Positions 19,249-30,268 are shown, numbered from the stretch's first letter. The stretch: 64,000 bases of DNA from Moesziomyces globuligerus (GCA_030849465.1 JARVLF010000003.1:434001-498000), one strand, 5' to 3'. The notes: generated from the sequence alone by a model not told the origin. Made by a program: numbers and translations.

Positions 19249-21030
19249 TCAGGAGTAGACAGGGCGCGAATGGCCGTACCCCTCGAGGCCGAGTTCCTCC
19301 TCCTTGCCAGATGGCCCTCTGACAGCGATGCCGTGCCTGTTAGCCTCGGTTTCGCGCGCCTCTGTGCTATCGTGCACCTCTCGCTCCTCGGACTGATCCA
19401 GACCGAGCAGGTCCCTTCTACGGTCCTCCTGGATGCCTCGGATGGACAGACCGCGTAGGAAGGCGCCGGTGGACAGTCTGCGCTGCATACCGCTGCGAGG
19501 AGTGGCGGCACCTGAGCCCAGACCGTCGTCGTGCTCGTCGGCGAGGTGGAAGCTGTTGTGCTGCGGACCGTCCTTGAGCTCGTGCGGATGATGGCCATTA
19601 GGTCGGTGTTCTGCCTTGGCAGCATTTTGGGCGTGCGCCGCCTCCATGGCCGCTGCTGCCGCCTCTTCTTCCTCGGGCTCTTCGGAGATCGACAGATTGT
19701 GCAGCTGGGGCGTCGGGCTCGCCGCTCGGCGGGGTGTTTGATCACCGTGCGCGCTGCCTCCCAGCTCGGAGCCGGGCAGCTTCTTGGCTGAGTCCGAGAC
19801 GCCTTGCCCTTGATCCGAGATCTTGGCGTCTGCGTTGGCGCTTTCTCCGTTTGCCATGGTGAGCTCGCCCGTCTGTGGATCTGCGACCGGTGCGCCTTCC
19901 TTGGGGAAGACCTTCTTGGGCTTTTCAAGCAGTGCTGCTTGTGCCGCTTGCTTCGCTTGCGCATCTGACAGGGGGTCGGCAGTAGCCGTGGTATCAGCGC
20001 TGCTGGCCTTGGGGGTGGAGCCGTCGTTTGCTGCAGCGCCCCCACCGCGTAGGAGCTTCCAGGCTTTTGAGGCGCCCTTTTTGATCTCTTGTCCGACATC
20101 GACGACTTCGTCCTGACGCGGATGCGCATGGGTATACCAGGACTGCGAGCCGTGCACGTGTATGGGCGCACAGTTAGGGCGGGGAGGTGCGGCGGTACCC
20201 TGTGATTGGAGCAGATGTGAGCGTGCGGCGACACCGATGGTGATGGAATTGGCACGTTTGAGTCGACCGGAGACGGGGAGCGGAGCGAACTTGATGGCGG
20301 CGGCGGCGCTGCTGCTGCTCGAGGTGGTGCTGGCCATGGAGGATTCCCTTGGGCGACTGGGGCGTGAGACCGAGGAGCGGCCGCGCTCGTACGAGTCGGC
20401 GGTGCTCGAGCCCCAAGCGGAGCTAGCGTCGGAGGTGAAGGAGCGCGAAAAGTCGCTCGACTCGCCCACCTCGCTGTTTGTGCCGAGGCTGCTCTCGTGA
20501 TCGCTACCGTAGCCGGACTCGCTTGCGCTATCGCGGCGTTCGAGGGAAGGAGGGGGTTTGAGGCAGTCTGGAGGGAGGACGCCGTCGCCTGCGGATGCGT
20601 TGGTTCCCCTCGGATCGTAGTCGAGCACCTGACCACCCTCGAAGTCGGAGGGCAAGGGATCGGTACGCTGGAAAGACTTGCCGAGGCGCTTGCCGTCCTT
20701 GAGCTTGATCTGGCGACCTGGAGTGGGTGGGGGCAGGAAGGTGGCTTTCAGGGCAGCTTTGAAGCCCGACTCGCTTCCGGAGCGAGAGGTCTTGCGCGGG
20801 ATGACATCGGTGGGGTTTTCGAGGATGCCCTTGAGCTTGGGCTGGCTAGACGAATCGGAGTGGATGGCGTTTGATTTGGATGTGGACGAGTCGGAGACGA
20901 ACTCGTCGTCGGGAGAGGAGACTTGGTCGGACGAGACGGTGGAGACCAAGACGGGCGTCTGCTTGGTGGGTGAGTGGGAGGGAACGGCGCTGCCATTGAG
21001 GAGGCCGTCGGCCTGGGCCGCGACCGACAT
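19249..21030 (-). CDS. Low-complexity protein of unknown function (593 aa)
   Basis: Starts MSVAAQADGLLNGSAV at the ATG at 21030. It is largely Ser/Pro/Ala-rich and probably disordered. Possible conserved islands are QPKLKGILENPTDVIPRK near residue 65, ATFLPPPTPGRQIKLKDGKR near 95, SGRLKRANSITIGVAARS near 255, and a C-terminal segment with STGAFLRGLSIRGIQED then RRRDLLGLDQSEERE. There is no membrane segment or enzyme motif. Many R-x-x-S and S/T-P sites suggest a kinase-regulated scaffold, which is inference. It converges on the GNAT gene with only 108 bp between stops. Confidence 0.65.
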   Translation of the reverse strand: MSVAAQADGLLNGSAVPSHSPTKQTPVLVSTVSSDQVSSPDDEFVSDSSTSKSNAIHSDSSSQPKLKGILENPTDVIPRKTSRSGSESGFKAALKATFLPPPTPGRQIKLKDGKRLGKSFQRTDPLPSDFEGGQVLDYDPRGTNASAGDGVLPPDCLKPPPSLERRDSASESGYGSDHESSLGTNSEVGESSDFSRSFTSDASSAWGSSTADSYERGRSSVSRPSRPRESSMASTTSSSSSAAAAIKFAPLPVSGRLKRANSITIGVAARSHLLQSQGTAAPPRPNCAPIHVHGSQSWYTHAHPRQDEVVDVGQEIKKGASKAWKLLRGGGAAANDGSTPKASSADTTATADPLSDAQAKQAAQAALLEKPKKVFPKEGAPVADPQTGELTMANGESANADAKISDQGQGVSDSAKKLPGSELGGSAHGDQTPRRAASPTPQLHNLSISEEPEEEEAAAAAMEAAHAQNAAKAEHRPNGHHPHELKDGPQHNSFHLADEHDDGLGSGAATPRSGMQRRLSTGAFLRGLSIRGIQEDRRRDLLGLDQSEEREVHDSTEARETEANRHGIAVRGPSGKEEELGLEGYGHSRPVYS

Positions 21031-22083
21031 GGTTGGCAAGATTGCGAGTCGATGTCGAGTCAGTGTAGATGATGGCGTCTGCTCGTTCAGATCGGCGTCA
21101 TGATGCGATGTTCGAGGTAGGTTGACGCTTGCAGTCGTCTAGGCGAGCGTGGGAGGTGATGGAGCAGGTTGGAGAGATGGTCGCGGCGATGACCGGCAGA
21201 TGAGCACGTCCCGGTGACAGATGGGCGTTGTGCCGTTACTGTACAGTAGTGCCACGTACCCTAAATCGCTGTATGAATTGTGTGGCTTGGCAGGGACAGG
21301 CCTTGCCAGGGCCATGATGTCAATCGGCTATTCCAAAGCGCCGTCGACGCTCGGTGGGGTGGGGGTTTCTGGCTGTGCGCGGGGAAAGGCCACAGGCAAG
21401 GGCGATGTGCCGCCCAAATCTGGAGAAGCAATCCTCCAGTGCATCGGCTCTCTCCGACGCACGCACCAATCGATCGCAGCCCATTCGGCCACTCAGTCAA
21501 ATGGCCGAAGCGACGCTCGACTCGCACTTTTAACGCGCCAGACGCGATCGGCTGCTCCCGCCCCAACAACCTCTCGTACTGTAGTCTTTCGAGGTCTTTG
21601 GAGACTTCGACACGGAGCGCGGCGCTCTACCGACGTTATGCTCCGCCTTTGTGGTGAGACAGCATGGAGCGTGCAACTACCGCTGCCCAACGAGACGGGT
21701 CTGGGAGGTGACCGACCGTGTGTGTCTTACTGCCCTACACTCCCTATGCAGATGGCGAGAGCCGTGCCGAGGAGGCGCCGTCTGCGTCATACTCGGCTCG
21801 AGCTCGGCTTCCACTTGCCGCAATTTCCTTACATGTGAGAATGCTCAAAGAAACATCTCGAGCCGGAAATCCGACCCGCCTGGCTCGAATTCGAAAAAGC
21901 TGGGGCTGCAGTCCACGTGCTCAAGTGAGCATATGCTGTCAAGCCTTGGCAGCACCCTCTTCTTGCTCCGGCCATTAACCGAAACCCCTCACAGACCAAC
22001 ATCAACTTCGTTCTGCTGCCCAACGACGATCATAGCGAGCGAGCACTCACTCGCTGCCATAGAGCACACACATCAGCATCAGC
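21031..22083. other. Divergent intergenic region (1.05 kb)
   Basis: Upstream of both the low-complexity gene and the chromate-transporter-family gene. A 205-codon plus frame (21221-21838) has no ATG-initiated, GC3-biased core and is not believed. Nothing else is seen. Confidence 0.4.
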
Positions 22084-24051
22084 ATGTCGACTACGCAGGT
22101 CATCACCAGATCACGTTCCCGCGCTTCGGACAACGCGCCTGCTCCCAGCTCGTCGGCGCCCAACACAACGACGCCCTCAGCCGCCGCCTCGCTCGACCAA
22201 GGCTATGAGGACCGTCGCCACCTCAAGCTCAGCGTGCGCCTCGTAGATACCGTCCGTCGCTTCTGGGATCTCGGTTTCACCGCGTTCGGCGGTCCAGGCG
22301 TCCATGTGGTCATCCTCCGCAAGCGCTTCGTCGACAAGCTCGCCTGGCTCGATGAGACTACCTTTGCAGACCTCTTCTCGCTCGGCAATGCCCTGCCCGG
22401 TCCCGGCTCTACTCAGCTTGCCTTCTCCATCGCCGTCGCTCGCAACGGCACCCTCGCCGGTCTCATCGCATTCCTCTTCTGGTCCCTCCCCGGCGCGGCA
22501 GGCATGGCTGCACTCGGCGCAGGCGTCCGCAAGTTCCCAGAGAGACTACCGCCTATCGTGCTCGGTCTGTTGACCGGCTTGAATGCTTCAGCTGTCGGCT
22601 TGATTGCGCTGGCAGCTTTCCAGCTCTCCAAGTCGTCCATCACAGACCCTGTCACCAGGCTCCTCGTGCTCTGCTCCGCCTCGTTTGGCATCTGCTACCA
22701 CGCTCCATGGATGTACCCTGTCCTCGTCTTCGGAGGCGGCCTCAGCACCCTGCTCTACGACTTTCGTCACCGCATCACCCGTCGCATCGTCAGCAAGGTA
22801 CACAGACGCTCGACGAGGTCCGCATCGAATGCAACCCCGCCTGCCGAGCCTGCTGCAGCCGATCCGTCGCAGGACATCGAGCTCGAACCTGTCCGCTCGC
22901 AGGCCGACGCCGACAAAATGCAGTCTGGAACCCCTGTTCAAGAGCTTCCTTTCCAAACCGGCGCCAGCTCTAGCTCGCTCAGGCAAAGGAATACCCGCGC
23001 CGCGTCGAACGCCAACCACAGTGCCACCGCTTCCGATGCCGCGCTCACTGACCACCGGGCACCGATCATGGTACTCAATCGCAACATCGCACTGGCGCTC
23101 GGCGTCGCCTTCATCGTCCTCATCGTCGCCGTCGTCGTGACCCGCTCGCAGCTCTCCTCGCCGCCGCGCGCACTCGACTTCTTCACCAATATGATGATCG
23201 CCGGCGTCATCATCTTCGGCGGCGGGCCTGTCGTCGTCCCGCTTCTCCGCGGATACACGGTCGAGAATGGTAAGCTTTGACACTGGTCTGACCCTCTTTC
23301 GGCCTTCATCCCATGCTGATCGCGCCTGGCCTCTCCGTCTTGATTTTCCTTTCATCTCATCGATGCATGCCTACAGGCTGGGTACGTAGATAATCCTCCT
23401 TCTTTTGAGCGAGTCCAACTTCAGACTCTGATCTTTTGGTCTCGTCTTCATCCTGCAGGTCGCCTCGCGAGACTTTCTCCTCGGCTTTGCCATCCTCCAA
23501 GCCTTCCCAGGGCCCAACTTCAACTTTGCCGCGTATCTCGGCGTGCTGTCGCTGCCATCCAACCCGGCACTCGGCGCCTTGCTGGGCTGGCTCGGGATCT
23601 TTTCGCCTGGTCTGCTGCTCAAGCTTTCGCTTCTGCCACTGTACAACACCTGGCGCAAGCACGAGGTCGCCAAGTCCGTCCTTCGCGGCCTCAACGCTTC
23701 TGCCACCGGTCTCGTCTTCACGGCCGTCTGGCAGCTCTTCTTGGGTAAGCATCCCAGGCTCATTCGGTTGGCTTGTTTCGGGCATGGCGCTGACTGTTTG
23801 GGCTTTGCTTTCGTGTCGCAGTCGGATACATCTACACGCCAGCACGCGGGGTGGTAGTGGAATCCGTGAGCCAGAGCGGGCCGCTCACCTCGGACCCCTT
23901 CTGGGGCGTCGTGGCCAGCTCGGCGTTTGTCGCGACTCAGTGGTTCAAGAGCCCACCGGCAGTCACGATCGTCGCGGGTGCAGTGGCTGGCCTGGCTTGG
24001 TTCGGTGTCGTCGGTCCACATGGCACCGAGCGCCAGCAGGCCTTCTTCTGA
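22084..24051 (+). CDS. Chromate transporter (CHR) family protein, four exons with a 5-nt micro-exon
   Basis: Exons 22084-23269, 23377-23381, 23459-23744 and 23822-24051 give 568 residues. Introns start GTAAGC, GTACGT, GTAAGC and end in AG. It has two CHR domains: the first with FGGPGVHVVILRKRF (about 67-81), the second with FGGGPVVVPLLRGYTVENG joined to WVASRDFLLGFAILQAFPGP. The family's conserved GW-x5-F...PGP block is restored only if the 5-nt exon GCTGG is used. About ten membrane segments flank a hydrophilic loop of some 100 residues. CHR proteins mediate chromate/sulfate efflux in bacteria; the fungal role is likely anion transport. Confidence 0.85.
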
Positions 24052-24697
24052 TTGCATATTCAGCAATGCTAGCCAGGCGAGCGGTAGCATCCCCTTCGAC
24101 GGTGAAATGTGGAGAGTGGCTTCATCGCATGTGTGACATTTCAGGCCTGTTGCACCTCCTCTCGGACTTTCGAAGCAGGTTGATTTCAGCTGGCATGCTG
24201 CCGTAGCATCTATATCTGCTTCCCATGGAGGAATCACAAGAAGCAGCGAGGTTACATAGTTCGGGTGTCTTGGCGAGCAGGCAAAAACGTCGCGAGGACG
24301 GCACGAGGCCAGCGGGCTGACCAAGCTCGGATGGCCAGGGTGCAACGCCCTGAACCCTTGCTGCAGGTCCACCGACGTCACGCATACAGCACGCACAGGT
24401 CACGCATTTTTTGCCCCTCAGCAGCTGCATCGACCTTCCGAGGTCTCTTCCGACCTCACGATGCTCGAGTGACCGTCCTACCATCCACTTTATCCGCTTT
24501 GTGGTCGTATGCAACGCTTCCCTTGCCGCTCTCGACCGTACCGTCAGTCTGGCTCGCCCGCAACCCTTACTATTTCGGACCTTAGAAGATCGGCGAATGC
24601 CCGCATCAACCTGGCTTGTCATCTTTTCCTCTCTAGCTAGAAGTCCGTCCGCTGTCTAGCATCGGAGATTTCGTCAGCGACATCTGGATCCTTCGCC
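24052..24697. other. Intergenic
   Basis: 646 bases between two plus-strand transporter genes. Presumably the promoter of the Na+/H+ antiporter. No ORF or RNA gene is supported. Confidence 0.4.
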
Positions 24698-26647
24698 ATG
24701 GCGATCAACCTCGAGGTGACCACGCTCAACCTACTCTGCACCTCGTTCGGCCTCTTCTTCGTCGCCTATGGAACGTTCTCCTACCTCGTCAAGGAGAGGC
24801 TCTACCTCGGCGAGGCGCCGCTGGCTGTCCTCATTGGTATTTGCTTGGGTCCCTATGGCCTCGGCGGCATCTTCAACTGGGCCTCCAAGGAGGTCGATGT
24901 CGACGAGATCTCGCTCGGCATCTGCCGAGTGGTCATTGGCATCCAACTCACCTTGGTCGGCGTACAGCTGCCGTACAAATACCCGTGGATCGAGCTGCGC
25001 AGCCTCTTCTGGTTGCTCATCCCGATCATGACACTCATGTGGCTCGCCACCACCTTGTGCATCTGGGTCGTGATCCCTTCGCTTCCGCTGCTAGCAGGTC
25101 TCGTGATAGCCACCTCGGCTACGCCCACCGATCCTGTGCTCTCCAACGCCATCGTCAAAGGCGCCTTTGCCGACCAGTACGTCTCGCCTCGACTGCGCAA
25201 TCTAATCTCAGCGGAGAGCGGCGCGAACGATGGATTCGGATATCCTTTCCTCTTCCTCGCGGTACATCTCATCAAGTTGGACTCCACCTCGCAGGCCCTC
25301 ACCACCTGGCTCTTCGAGACGTGCATCTACACGGTTGGTGGCGCCATCGTGTACGGCATTGCCGTCGGCTACGTCTGCCGTCGCCTCATCGAATTCTCCA
25401 CGGACCGCAACTTGATCGACAAGGAGAGCTTCCTTCTGTTCGGTGCTGCCATGGGCGTCTTCATCATCGGATCGGGCGGCGTCCTGCAGATCGACGACTT
25501 GCTCGCCGCCTTCGTCGCGGGAAACGCACTCTCATGGACCGACTTCTACCGCGAGCAGTGCGAAGAGTCGGAGGTGGACAACTGCCTCGACCTGCTCCTC
25601 AACTTGGTCTTCTTCAGCTTCCTCGGCGCTACCATCCCGTGGGACTCGTTCAACGACCCGGACAACGGCATCACACCCCCAAAGCTCGTCTTCATGTGCG
25701 TGCTCGTCTTGCTCTTCCGTCGACTGCCGGCCATGATCACCTTGTACCGCTACGTGCCTACGCTCCACGACGTGGCCGAGGCGTGCTTCGTCGGCTACTT
25801 TGCGCCCATCGGTGCCGGTGCGCTCTTCTACCTCGGTGTCATCCTGGACGAGTTCAAGCCGGACGATCCATCGCCAGTCGCGCGACGCATCCGCGTGCTC
25901 GCCAAGCCGATCACGTACGCGCTGATCCTGTCTTCGATCATCGGACACTCGCTCGCGATCCCGCTGGTCAAGATCGCGTTCGAATACTTTGACGTCAAGT
26001 CGATCAAGCTCGATGGCGAGTCCGACTCGGGCGAGCAGGATGACAAGGAGGACGAAGAGCAGGAGCATGATGGATTGGGAGAAGACACGTTTGATGCAGG
26101 ACGTCCGCAGAGCCGGCACGAGGAAGAGGAGATGGAAGACGAGCACGAGCAGGGCGTTGGTCCGGATTCGCGATACTCGCTGAGCGGCACCGACTCGCGT
26201 CGCAGTTCGCGGATGGGCGAAAGCGACCATTCCGAGTCGTACCGGCACTCGACTGTGCATCGTCCCGAGAACCGACGCCGCTCGAGCCACCGCGACGAGT
26301 ACGAAGTACGAGGTGCCTATCACGCGGATGGCTCGTGGGACGAGCGCGCTTCTTGGCGCGTCTCGAGCGGCCATAAGCTGGGTCCGCACCACCAACTGCG
26401 TCGAGATGAAAGCGGGCAATTGGTGCTGGAGCCGCGTCTGTACACTCTGGACCACGGGGCGCCGCTCCATTCGCAGGCAAGGAGGCGCCATCGAGGTAGG
26501 AGCACCGGTCGCGCCGCGCGTCCGGCAAGCACAGCTGCGCGCAGCGACTACGAGGCCGATGCCGAGGAGCAGCAGAGCTTGCTCGAACAGGGCCGCGGCA
26601 GTCTGGCGTCGCACCTCGCTTCCTACGGAGGCACGTCCGGCCGATGA
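24698..26647 (+). CDS. nha1: Plasma-membrane Na+(K+)/H+ antiporter, NHA1/Sod2 type
   Basis: 649 residues. A 12-13-segment CPA1 antiporter domain covers about 10-430, with the diagnostic SATPTDPVLSNA (D145) and ESGANDGFGYPF (N177-D178) motifs, the ion-binding residues of the family. The family exports Na+, Li+ or K+ in exchange for protons across the plasma membrane, for salt tolerance and pH control. The C-terminal 215 residues are a hydrophilic, acidic then Arg/Ser-rich tail, as in fungal Nha1, where the tail regulates activity; it is shorter than in yeast. A single exon; the ATG context CGCCATGG is strong. Confidence 0.92.
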   Translation: MAINLEVTTLNLLCTSFGLFFVAYGTFSYLVKERLYLGEAPLAVLIGICLGPYGLGGIFNWASKEVDVDEISLGICRVVIGIQLTLVGVQLPYKYPWIELRSLFWLLIPIMTLMWLATTLCIWVVIPSLPLLAGLVIATSATPTDPVLSNAIVKGAFADQYVSPRLRNLISAESGANDGFGYPFLFLAVHLIKLDSTSQALTTWLFETCIYTVGGAIVYGIAVGYVCRRLIEFSTDRNLIDKESFLLFGAAMGVFIIGSGGVLQIDDLLAAFVAGNALSWTDFYREQCEESEVDNCLDLLLNLVFFSFLGATIPWDSFNDPDNGITPPKLVFMCVLVLLFRRLPAMITLYRYVPTLHDVAEACFVGYFAPIGAGALFYLGVILDEFKPDDPSPVARRIRVLAKPITYALILSSIIGHSLAIPLVKIAFEYFDVKSIKLDGESDSGEQDDKEDEEQEHDGLGEDTFDAGRPQSRHEEEEMEDEHEQGVGPDSRYSLSGTDSRRSSRMGESDHSESYRHSTVHRPENRRRSSHRDEYEVRGAYHADGSWDERASWRVSSGHKLGPHHQLRRDESGQLVLEPRLYTLDHGAPLHSQARRRHRGRSTGRAARPASTAARSDYEADAEEQQSLLEQGRGSLASHLASYGGTSGR

Positions 26648-26781
26648 TCGCCGATACGGAGGCGCACAGTTCCTTCGGACGAGATGCGAAAAGTGCCGTC
26701 CCGATGAGCAACATGACACTGACGCGGAAAGGAATAGTAGATGTGTGAAGCTTTTGATTTCGTTCGGGTGATACGGTGACG

Positions 26782-27465
26782 TTAGATTGGGACGAGGTGG
26801 CAGCCGAGCAAGCCCCTCCCGCCCCAGCCTGCCCTTGGTACGAGTGTGAGTGTGACGGGCGAGGCGACATCCTCTCTGCGAGCAATGATCTGAATGGCGA
26901 CTCGATCGACGACGACGCCCGGGGCTGCGAGAGCTGCGAGCTTCTGTGGGTGCTGCGCGGTGACGGTGCCGAATTTGAGGATGAGATCGCCCTGGCGCAG
27001 ACCTGCGTCGTGTGCGGGACTGCTGTCGGCCACCGAGTTGACGCGAGCCAGAGCTTCTAGAGAAGGGCTCGCCTCGTGCTTGCTGCCAGCCCCGTTGGGC
27101 GGAAGCGCGTCTCCGTTGATGGCGAGCTCGAGCAGCTTGGCGACACGATCTCGGAGGGCGTGCGAGTCGTTGCGGAGGACGTTGATGCGCTGGCGCGCAG
27201 TGCGGATGGCCATGAGATCCTTGTTGGCCAGCGGGAACCCCTGCGCATCCACGAGAGGCGTCTGCATGGAGACGCCATTGGCAGCCAGGACGCCGAGGTG
27301 TCGCTGGATCGAGGCGTCGAGGTCCTTCTGCAACGCTAGGAGCGACATGGCTTCGGATCGTGCGGCGGCCGGCTCGGTGGGAAGCGGCTGTGAGAGCGCC
27401 GAGCTCACGTCCACGTCGGCCTCGGAGGGCGCACTGTGGATGTCGACGTTGAGACCGGTGGACAT
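26782..27465 (-). CDS. nas2: 26S proteasome assembly chaperone PSMD9/Nas2
   Basis: 227 residues. The N-terminal coiled region (about 36-120) contains LALQKDLDASIQRHLGVL and GVSMQTPLVDAQGFPLANKD, the conserved Nas2_N block. A PDZ-like domain (about 135-215, including VNSVADSSPAHDAGLRQGD) is followed by the family's C-terminal GWGGRGLLGCHLVPI. Nas2/p27 binds the Rpt5 ATPase tail during assembly of the 19S base. Length and domain order match the family. It converges on the antiporter gene with 134 bp between stops. Confidence 0.92.
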   Translation of the reverse strand: MSTGLNVDIHSAPSEADVDVSSALSQPLPTEPAAARSEAMSLLALQKDLDASIQRHLGVLAANGVSMQTPLVDAQGFPLANKDLMAIRTARQRINVLRNDSHALRDRVAKLLELAINGDALPPNGAGSKHEASPSLEALARVNSVADSSPAHDAGLRQGDLILKFGTVTAQHPQKLAALAAPGVVVDRVAIQIIARREDVASPVTLTLVPRAGWGGRGLLGCHLVPI

Positions 27466-28186
27466 GCTGTGTGTGCTGCGCCCGCTTCAAGGAGTGGATT
27501 GGAAGAACAAGTTGGAGAGGCGAAAGAACGAGGAGCTGCGCAAGCGCTTGGACCCTGGGCGGACCCCAATGCATGCATTTCTTCCGACGGGAAAAGTGAA
27601 TTAGTACGGCCTAACAATCCTAAGCTTTGATGCGTGATGCGGGACGCTTCGTCGTCGACTCAAGACCTAGGTGCTGCCGACGCCATGCTGGGAGGCTCAA
27701 AGCTGCGTACAAGACAGTAGCATGCTTTGCAAGGCCTCAAGTCGGCACCCGGAACTCGGCGGCACTAAGTTGATTGGCAATTGCTCTGTCGGTGTGCGGA
27801 TCTGCTTTCATCAAGTTTGCTGCCTGGCTTGGCATGCATCAGCGATACGCGTTGGATCCATCGTGGCGATGCCAACCGACCGGCCCGGATCGATTTCCGA
27901 GCCGCTCGATTCCGCCGAGCAAATAGCGGACCCTGCCTCGCATGAAGCCGGTCCTCCCTCCACCTTCGGCCCTTTTTTTTTTTTCTCTTTCTGTCAGCTT
28001 GCGTTGCGTGTGCAGCAAGCAGCAGGTCGGACCTGCGTCGACTCGAGAACCCATGCTGTGCACCCTCTTCAGAGCCTCCTTTTCGCTCGAGCTCAACTTC
28101 ATTGCCGTCTTCCAACTCGATTTATAAGGATCATATTCAGCTAGAGGACTCATACATGGGATCGTACAAGCCCTAGTCCAAGCACC
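27466..28186. other. Divergent promoter region, nas2 and the hydrolase gene
   Basis: 721 bases. It contains a T-rich run (CCCTTTTTTTTTTTTC near 27970) in the leader of the hydrolase gene. No gene is seen. Confidence 0.4.
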
Positions 28187-30268
28187 ATGTCGGGCTTTTT
28201 ATCCTCCACCGCCACACTGCTTGGCAGGACCATCCTCTCGCCCGTCGCTCCGCACTCGCTCTTTGCGGTCAACGTCGAGTACTGCAAGCAACATCAATCC
28301 GATGAGCGTGCAAGACGCTCGCCCTCGATCGAGACGCTGCTCGCAGCCACCGAGACGCTCAACCCGGCAAAGAACCCCACATTCAAGCCCACGCCCTGGC
28401 TGTCCACGGGCCATCTCCAGACCATCTACTCGGCGGTGGGCAACTTCAGCCAGATCGATCCCGTCGAATACAAGCGGCGCATCTTCGTCGTGCCCGACGG
28501 TGGCACCGTGGGACTCGATATCTCTCCGCCTCCTCTGGCCGACAGCGAAGAGCAGCTTCGAGCGCAAAATCATCCCGCAGCCGACGGTCTGCCTACCGTC
28601 GTCTGCCTGCATGGACTCACGGGCGGAAGCCACGAGAGCTACGTACGCAACTGCTTCGCCCACCTGACCAAGCCCAAGGACCAGGGCGGTCTCGGCTACC
28701 GCGGCATCGTCGTCAACTTCCGCGGCTGCGCCAACGTGCCCGTCACCTCGCCCCAGCTCTACTCTGCGCTCAAGATCGCCGACATCCGCTCGGCGCTGCT
28801 GCTCATCACCAAGCTCTATCCCAACTCGCCCCTCGTCGGCATCGGCTTCTCCCTCGGTGCCAACGTCCTCGGTCGTTATCTAGGCGAGGAGGGCGATGAC
28901 ACTCCTCTTCTTGGTGGCGTCATCGTCGGCACTCCCTTCGACCTCAAGGCTGGTGCAGACGGCCTGGACTATGGAGGATTCCTTTCACAAAAGTACTCGA
29001 TGGCCATGGGACACAACCTGCAACGCATGGCGCGCAAGCACAAGGACACGCTGGCTCTTCATCCACCTTTCCGTGCGCTGCTCGACGATCTCTACGACGC
29101 GCCCCCGCAGCCCAAGGCCGAACTCGAGCTGTACAAGCAGCAGGCCAAGAACGGCGGACCCCGTCAAGGCGAGCGGCCCATCATCAAGCGCGGCTCGCTC
29201 AAAGCCGCCGATCAGACCATGACGCGCTTCGTCGGCGGCTTGCCCAAGCCCTACGGCGAGTTCCCCTTCGACAGCGCCGAAGACTACTACAACTACGGTG
29301 GATGCGCAAACACGATCCACAAGGTGCAACGCCCCCTCCTGTGTCTCTCCGCCGAGGACGATCCCATCGTACCAAGCCAGATCTGGAGCAAGATCCGCGC
29401 GGCGATCGGACGCAGTCCCGACGGCAGTGAGGCCAAGGAACCATCGTCCCACTCGTACAATGAGAACGTCGTGTTGGCATGGACAAAGGGCGGCGGACAT
29501 CTGGGCTGGTTCGAGGGTATCCGTCCCAGGAGGTGGCTCTACCGTCCCACGTCCGAGTTCATCCAGGCGCTGTTCGACAACACCTCGGCCGAGGAGAAGG
29601 CGCGCGTGCGCGCAAAGAGCCGCTGGGCCGAGGCCAAGGTCGAGGCCAAGCCGGTCGAGATCGAGCTCATCCCCAAAGAGGCTCTGCCCGAGTACACGCT
29701 GCCGGGAGAAGGCGAGCGCGCTAGTCGATGGACCGATACCGAGCCCGACTCGGGGTCTACCACGCCGGATGCACGCACAGGTGGTACCGACTCGCCCGCT
29801 CGCGTGGCCGAGCTCGAGCGCGACTTTCAGTCGGACAAGCGCGGTGCAGAGGACAGCCTGCTCAACCCAATAGACACGGGCTTTGGCGCCAATGCGCCAC
29901 CTGCGGACTCGGAGCCAAAACTAGCAAGCCAGAGCGGCGAGGATCACGCCACGCTGCGCATGGCTTGGCTGGTCACGCACGTGCTCAAGGACGCCCCTCT
30001 GGTTCATCCTCGCCATGCGAGCTACGCACAGTACAGCCCTCCCGCATCCGAGTCGACCGAGGAGAGGAAGCGGCTCGGCTGGGAGACGCTGCACCTCGAT
30101 ATGTACGTCGATACAGAGCATCCCGAGGTCGGGTTCTGCGAGCTCGTGCCCGAGACGCGCGTCGCAGGTGCAGGCACCACCTTCCGCGGCGGCATCGAAA
30201 CGCCCGGCGCCCACATGGAGCCGAAACAGTCCACGAGCGCAAGCAAGAACGTCATCGCCGGCCTCTAG
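28187..30268 (+). CDS. YheT/ABHD1-3-type alpha/beta hydrolase (ethyl-ester synthase/esterase-like)
   Basis: 693 residues. The N-terminal TPWLSTGHLQTIYSA block and the nucleophile elbow GIGFSLGANVLG (S222) are typical of the YheT/Eht1/Eeb1 family. The other predicted triad residues are D391 or D392 (LSAEDDPIVP) and H438 (GGGHLGWFEG). Yeast homologues make and hydrolyse medium-chain fatty-acid ethyl esters; others are monoacylglycerol lipases, so the substrate is uncertain. The hydrolase fold ends near residue 475. The last 220 residues are a Glu/Pro-rich linker and a conserved-looking segment (RMAWLVTHVLKDAPLVHP) not needed for catalysis in the family. No signal peptide. Confidence 0.85.
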   Translation: MSGFLSSTATLLGRTILSPVAPHSLFAVNVEYCKQHQSDERARRSPSIETLLAATETLNPAKNPTFKPTPWLSTGHLQTIYSAVGNFSQIDPVEYKRRIFVVPDGGTVGLDISPPPLADSEEQLRAQNHPAADGLPTVVCLHGLTGGSHESYVRNCFAHLTKPKDQGGLGYRGIVVNFRGCANVPVTSPQLYSALKIADIRSALLLITKLYPNSPLVGIGFSLGANVLGRYLGEEGDDTPLLGGVIVGTPFDLKAGADGLDYGGFLSQKYSMAMGHNLQRMARKHKDTLALHPPFRALLDDLYDAPPQPKAELELYKQQAKNGGPRQGERPIIKRGSLKAADQTMTRFVGGLPKPYGEFPFDSAEDYYNYGGCANTIHKVQRPLLCLSAEDDPIVPSQIWSKIRAAIGRSPDGSEAKEPSSHSYNENVVLAWTKGGGHLGWFEGIRPRRWLYRPTSEFIQALFDNTSAEEKARVRAKSRWAEAKVEAKPVEIELIPKEALPEYTLPGEGERASRWTDTEPDSGSTTPDARTGGTDSPARVAELERDFQSDKRGAEDSLLNPIDTGFGANAPPADSEPKLASQSGEDHATLRMAWLVTHVLKDAPLVHPRHASYAQYSPPASESTEERKRLGWETLHLDMYVDTEHPEVGFCELVPETRVAGAGTTFRGGIETPGAHMEPKQSTSASKNVIAGL

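Noticed and set aside
25532..27574. A 680-codon minus frame spanning the antiporter tail and PSMD9
   Set aside because: Arg/Ser/His-rich translation without motifs. It overlaps two well-supported genes in other frames.
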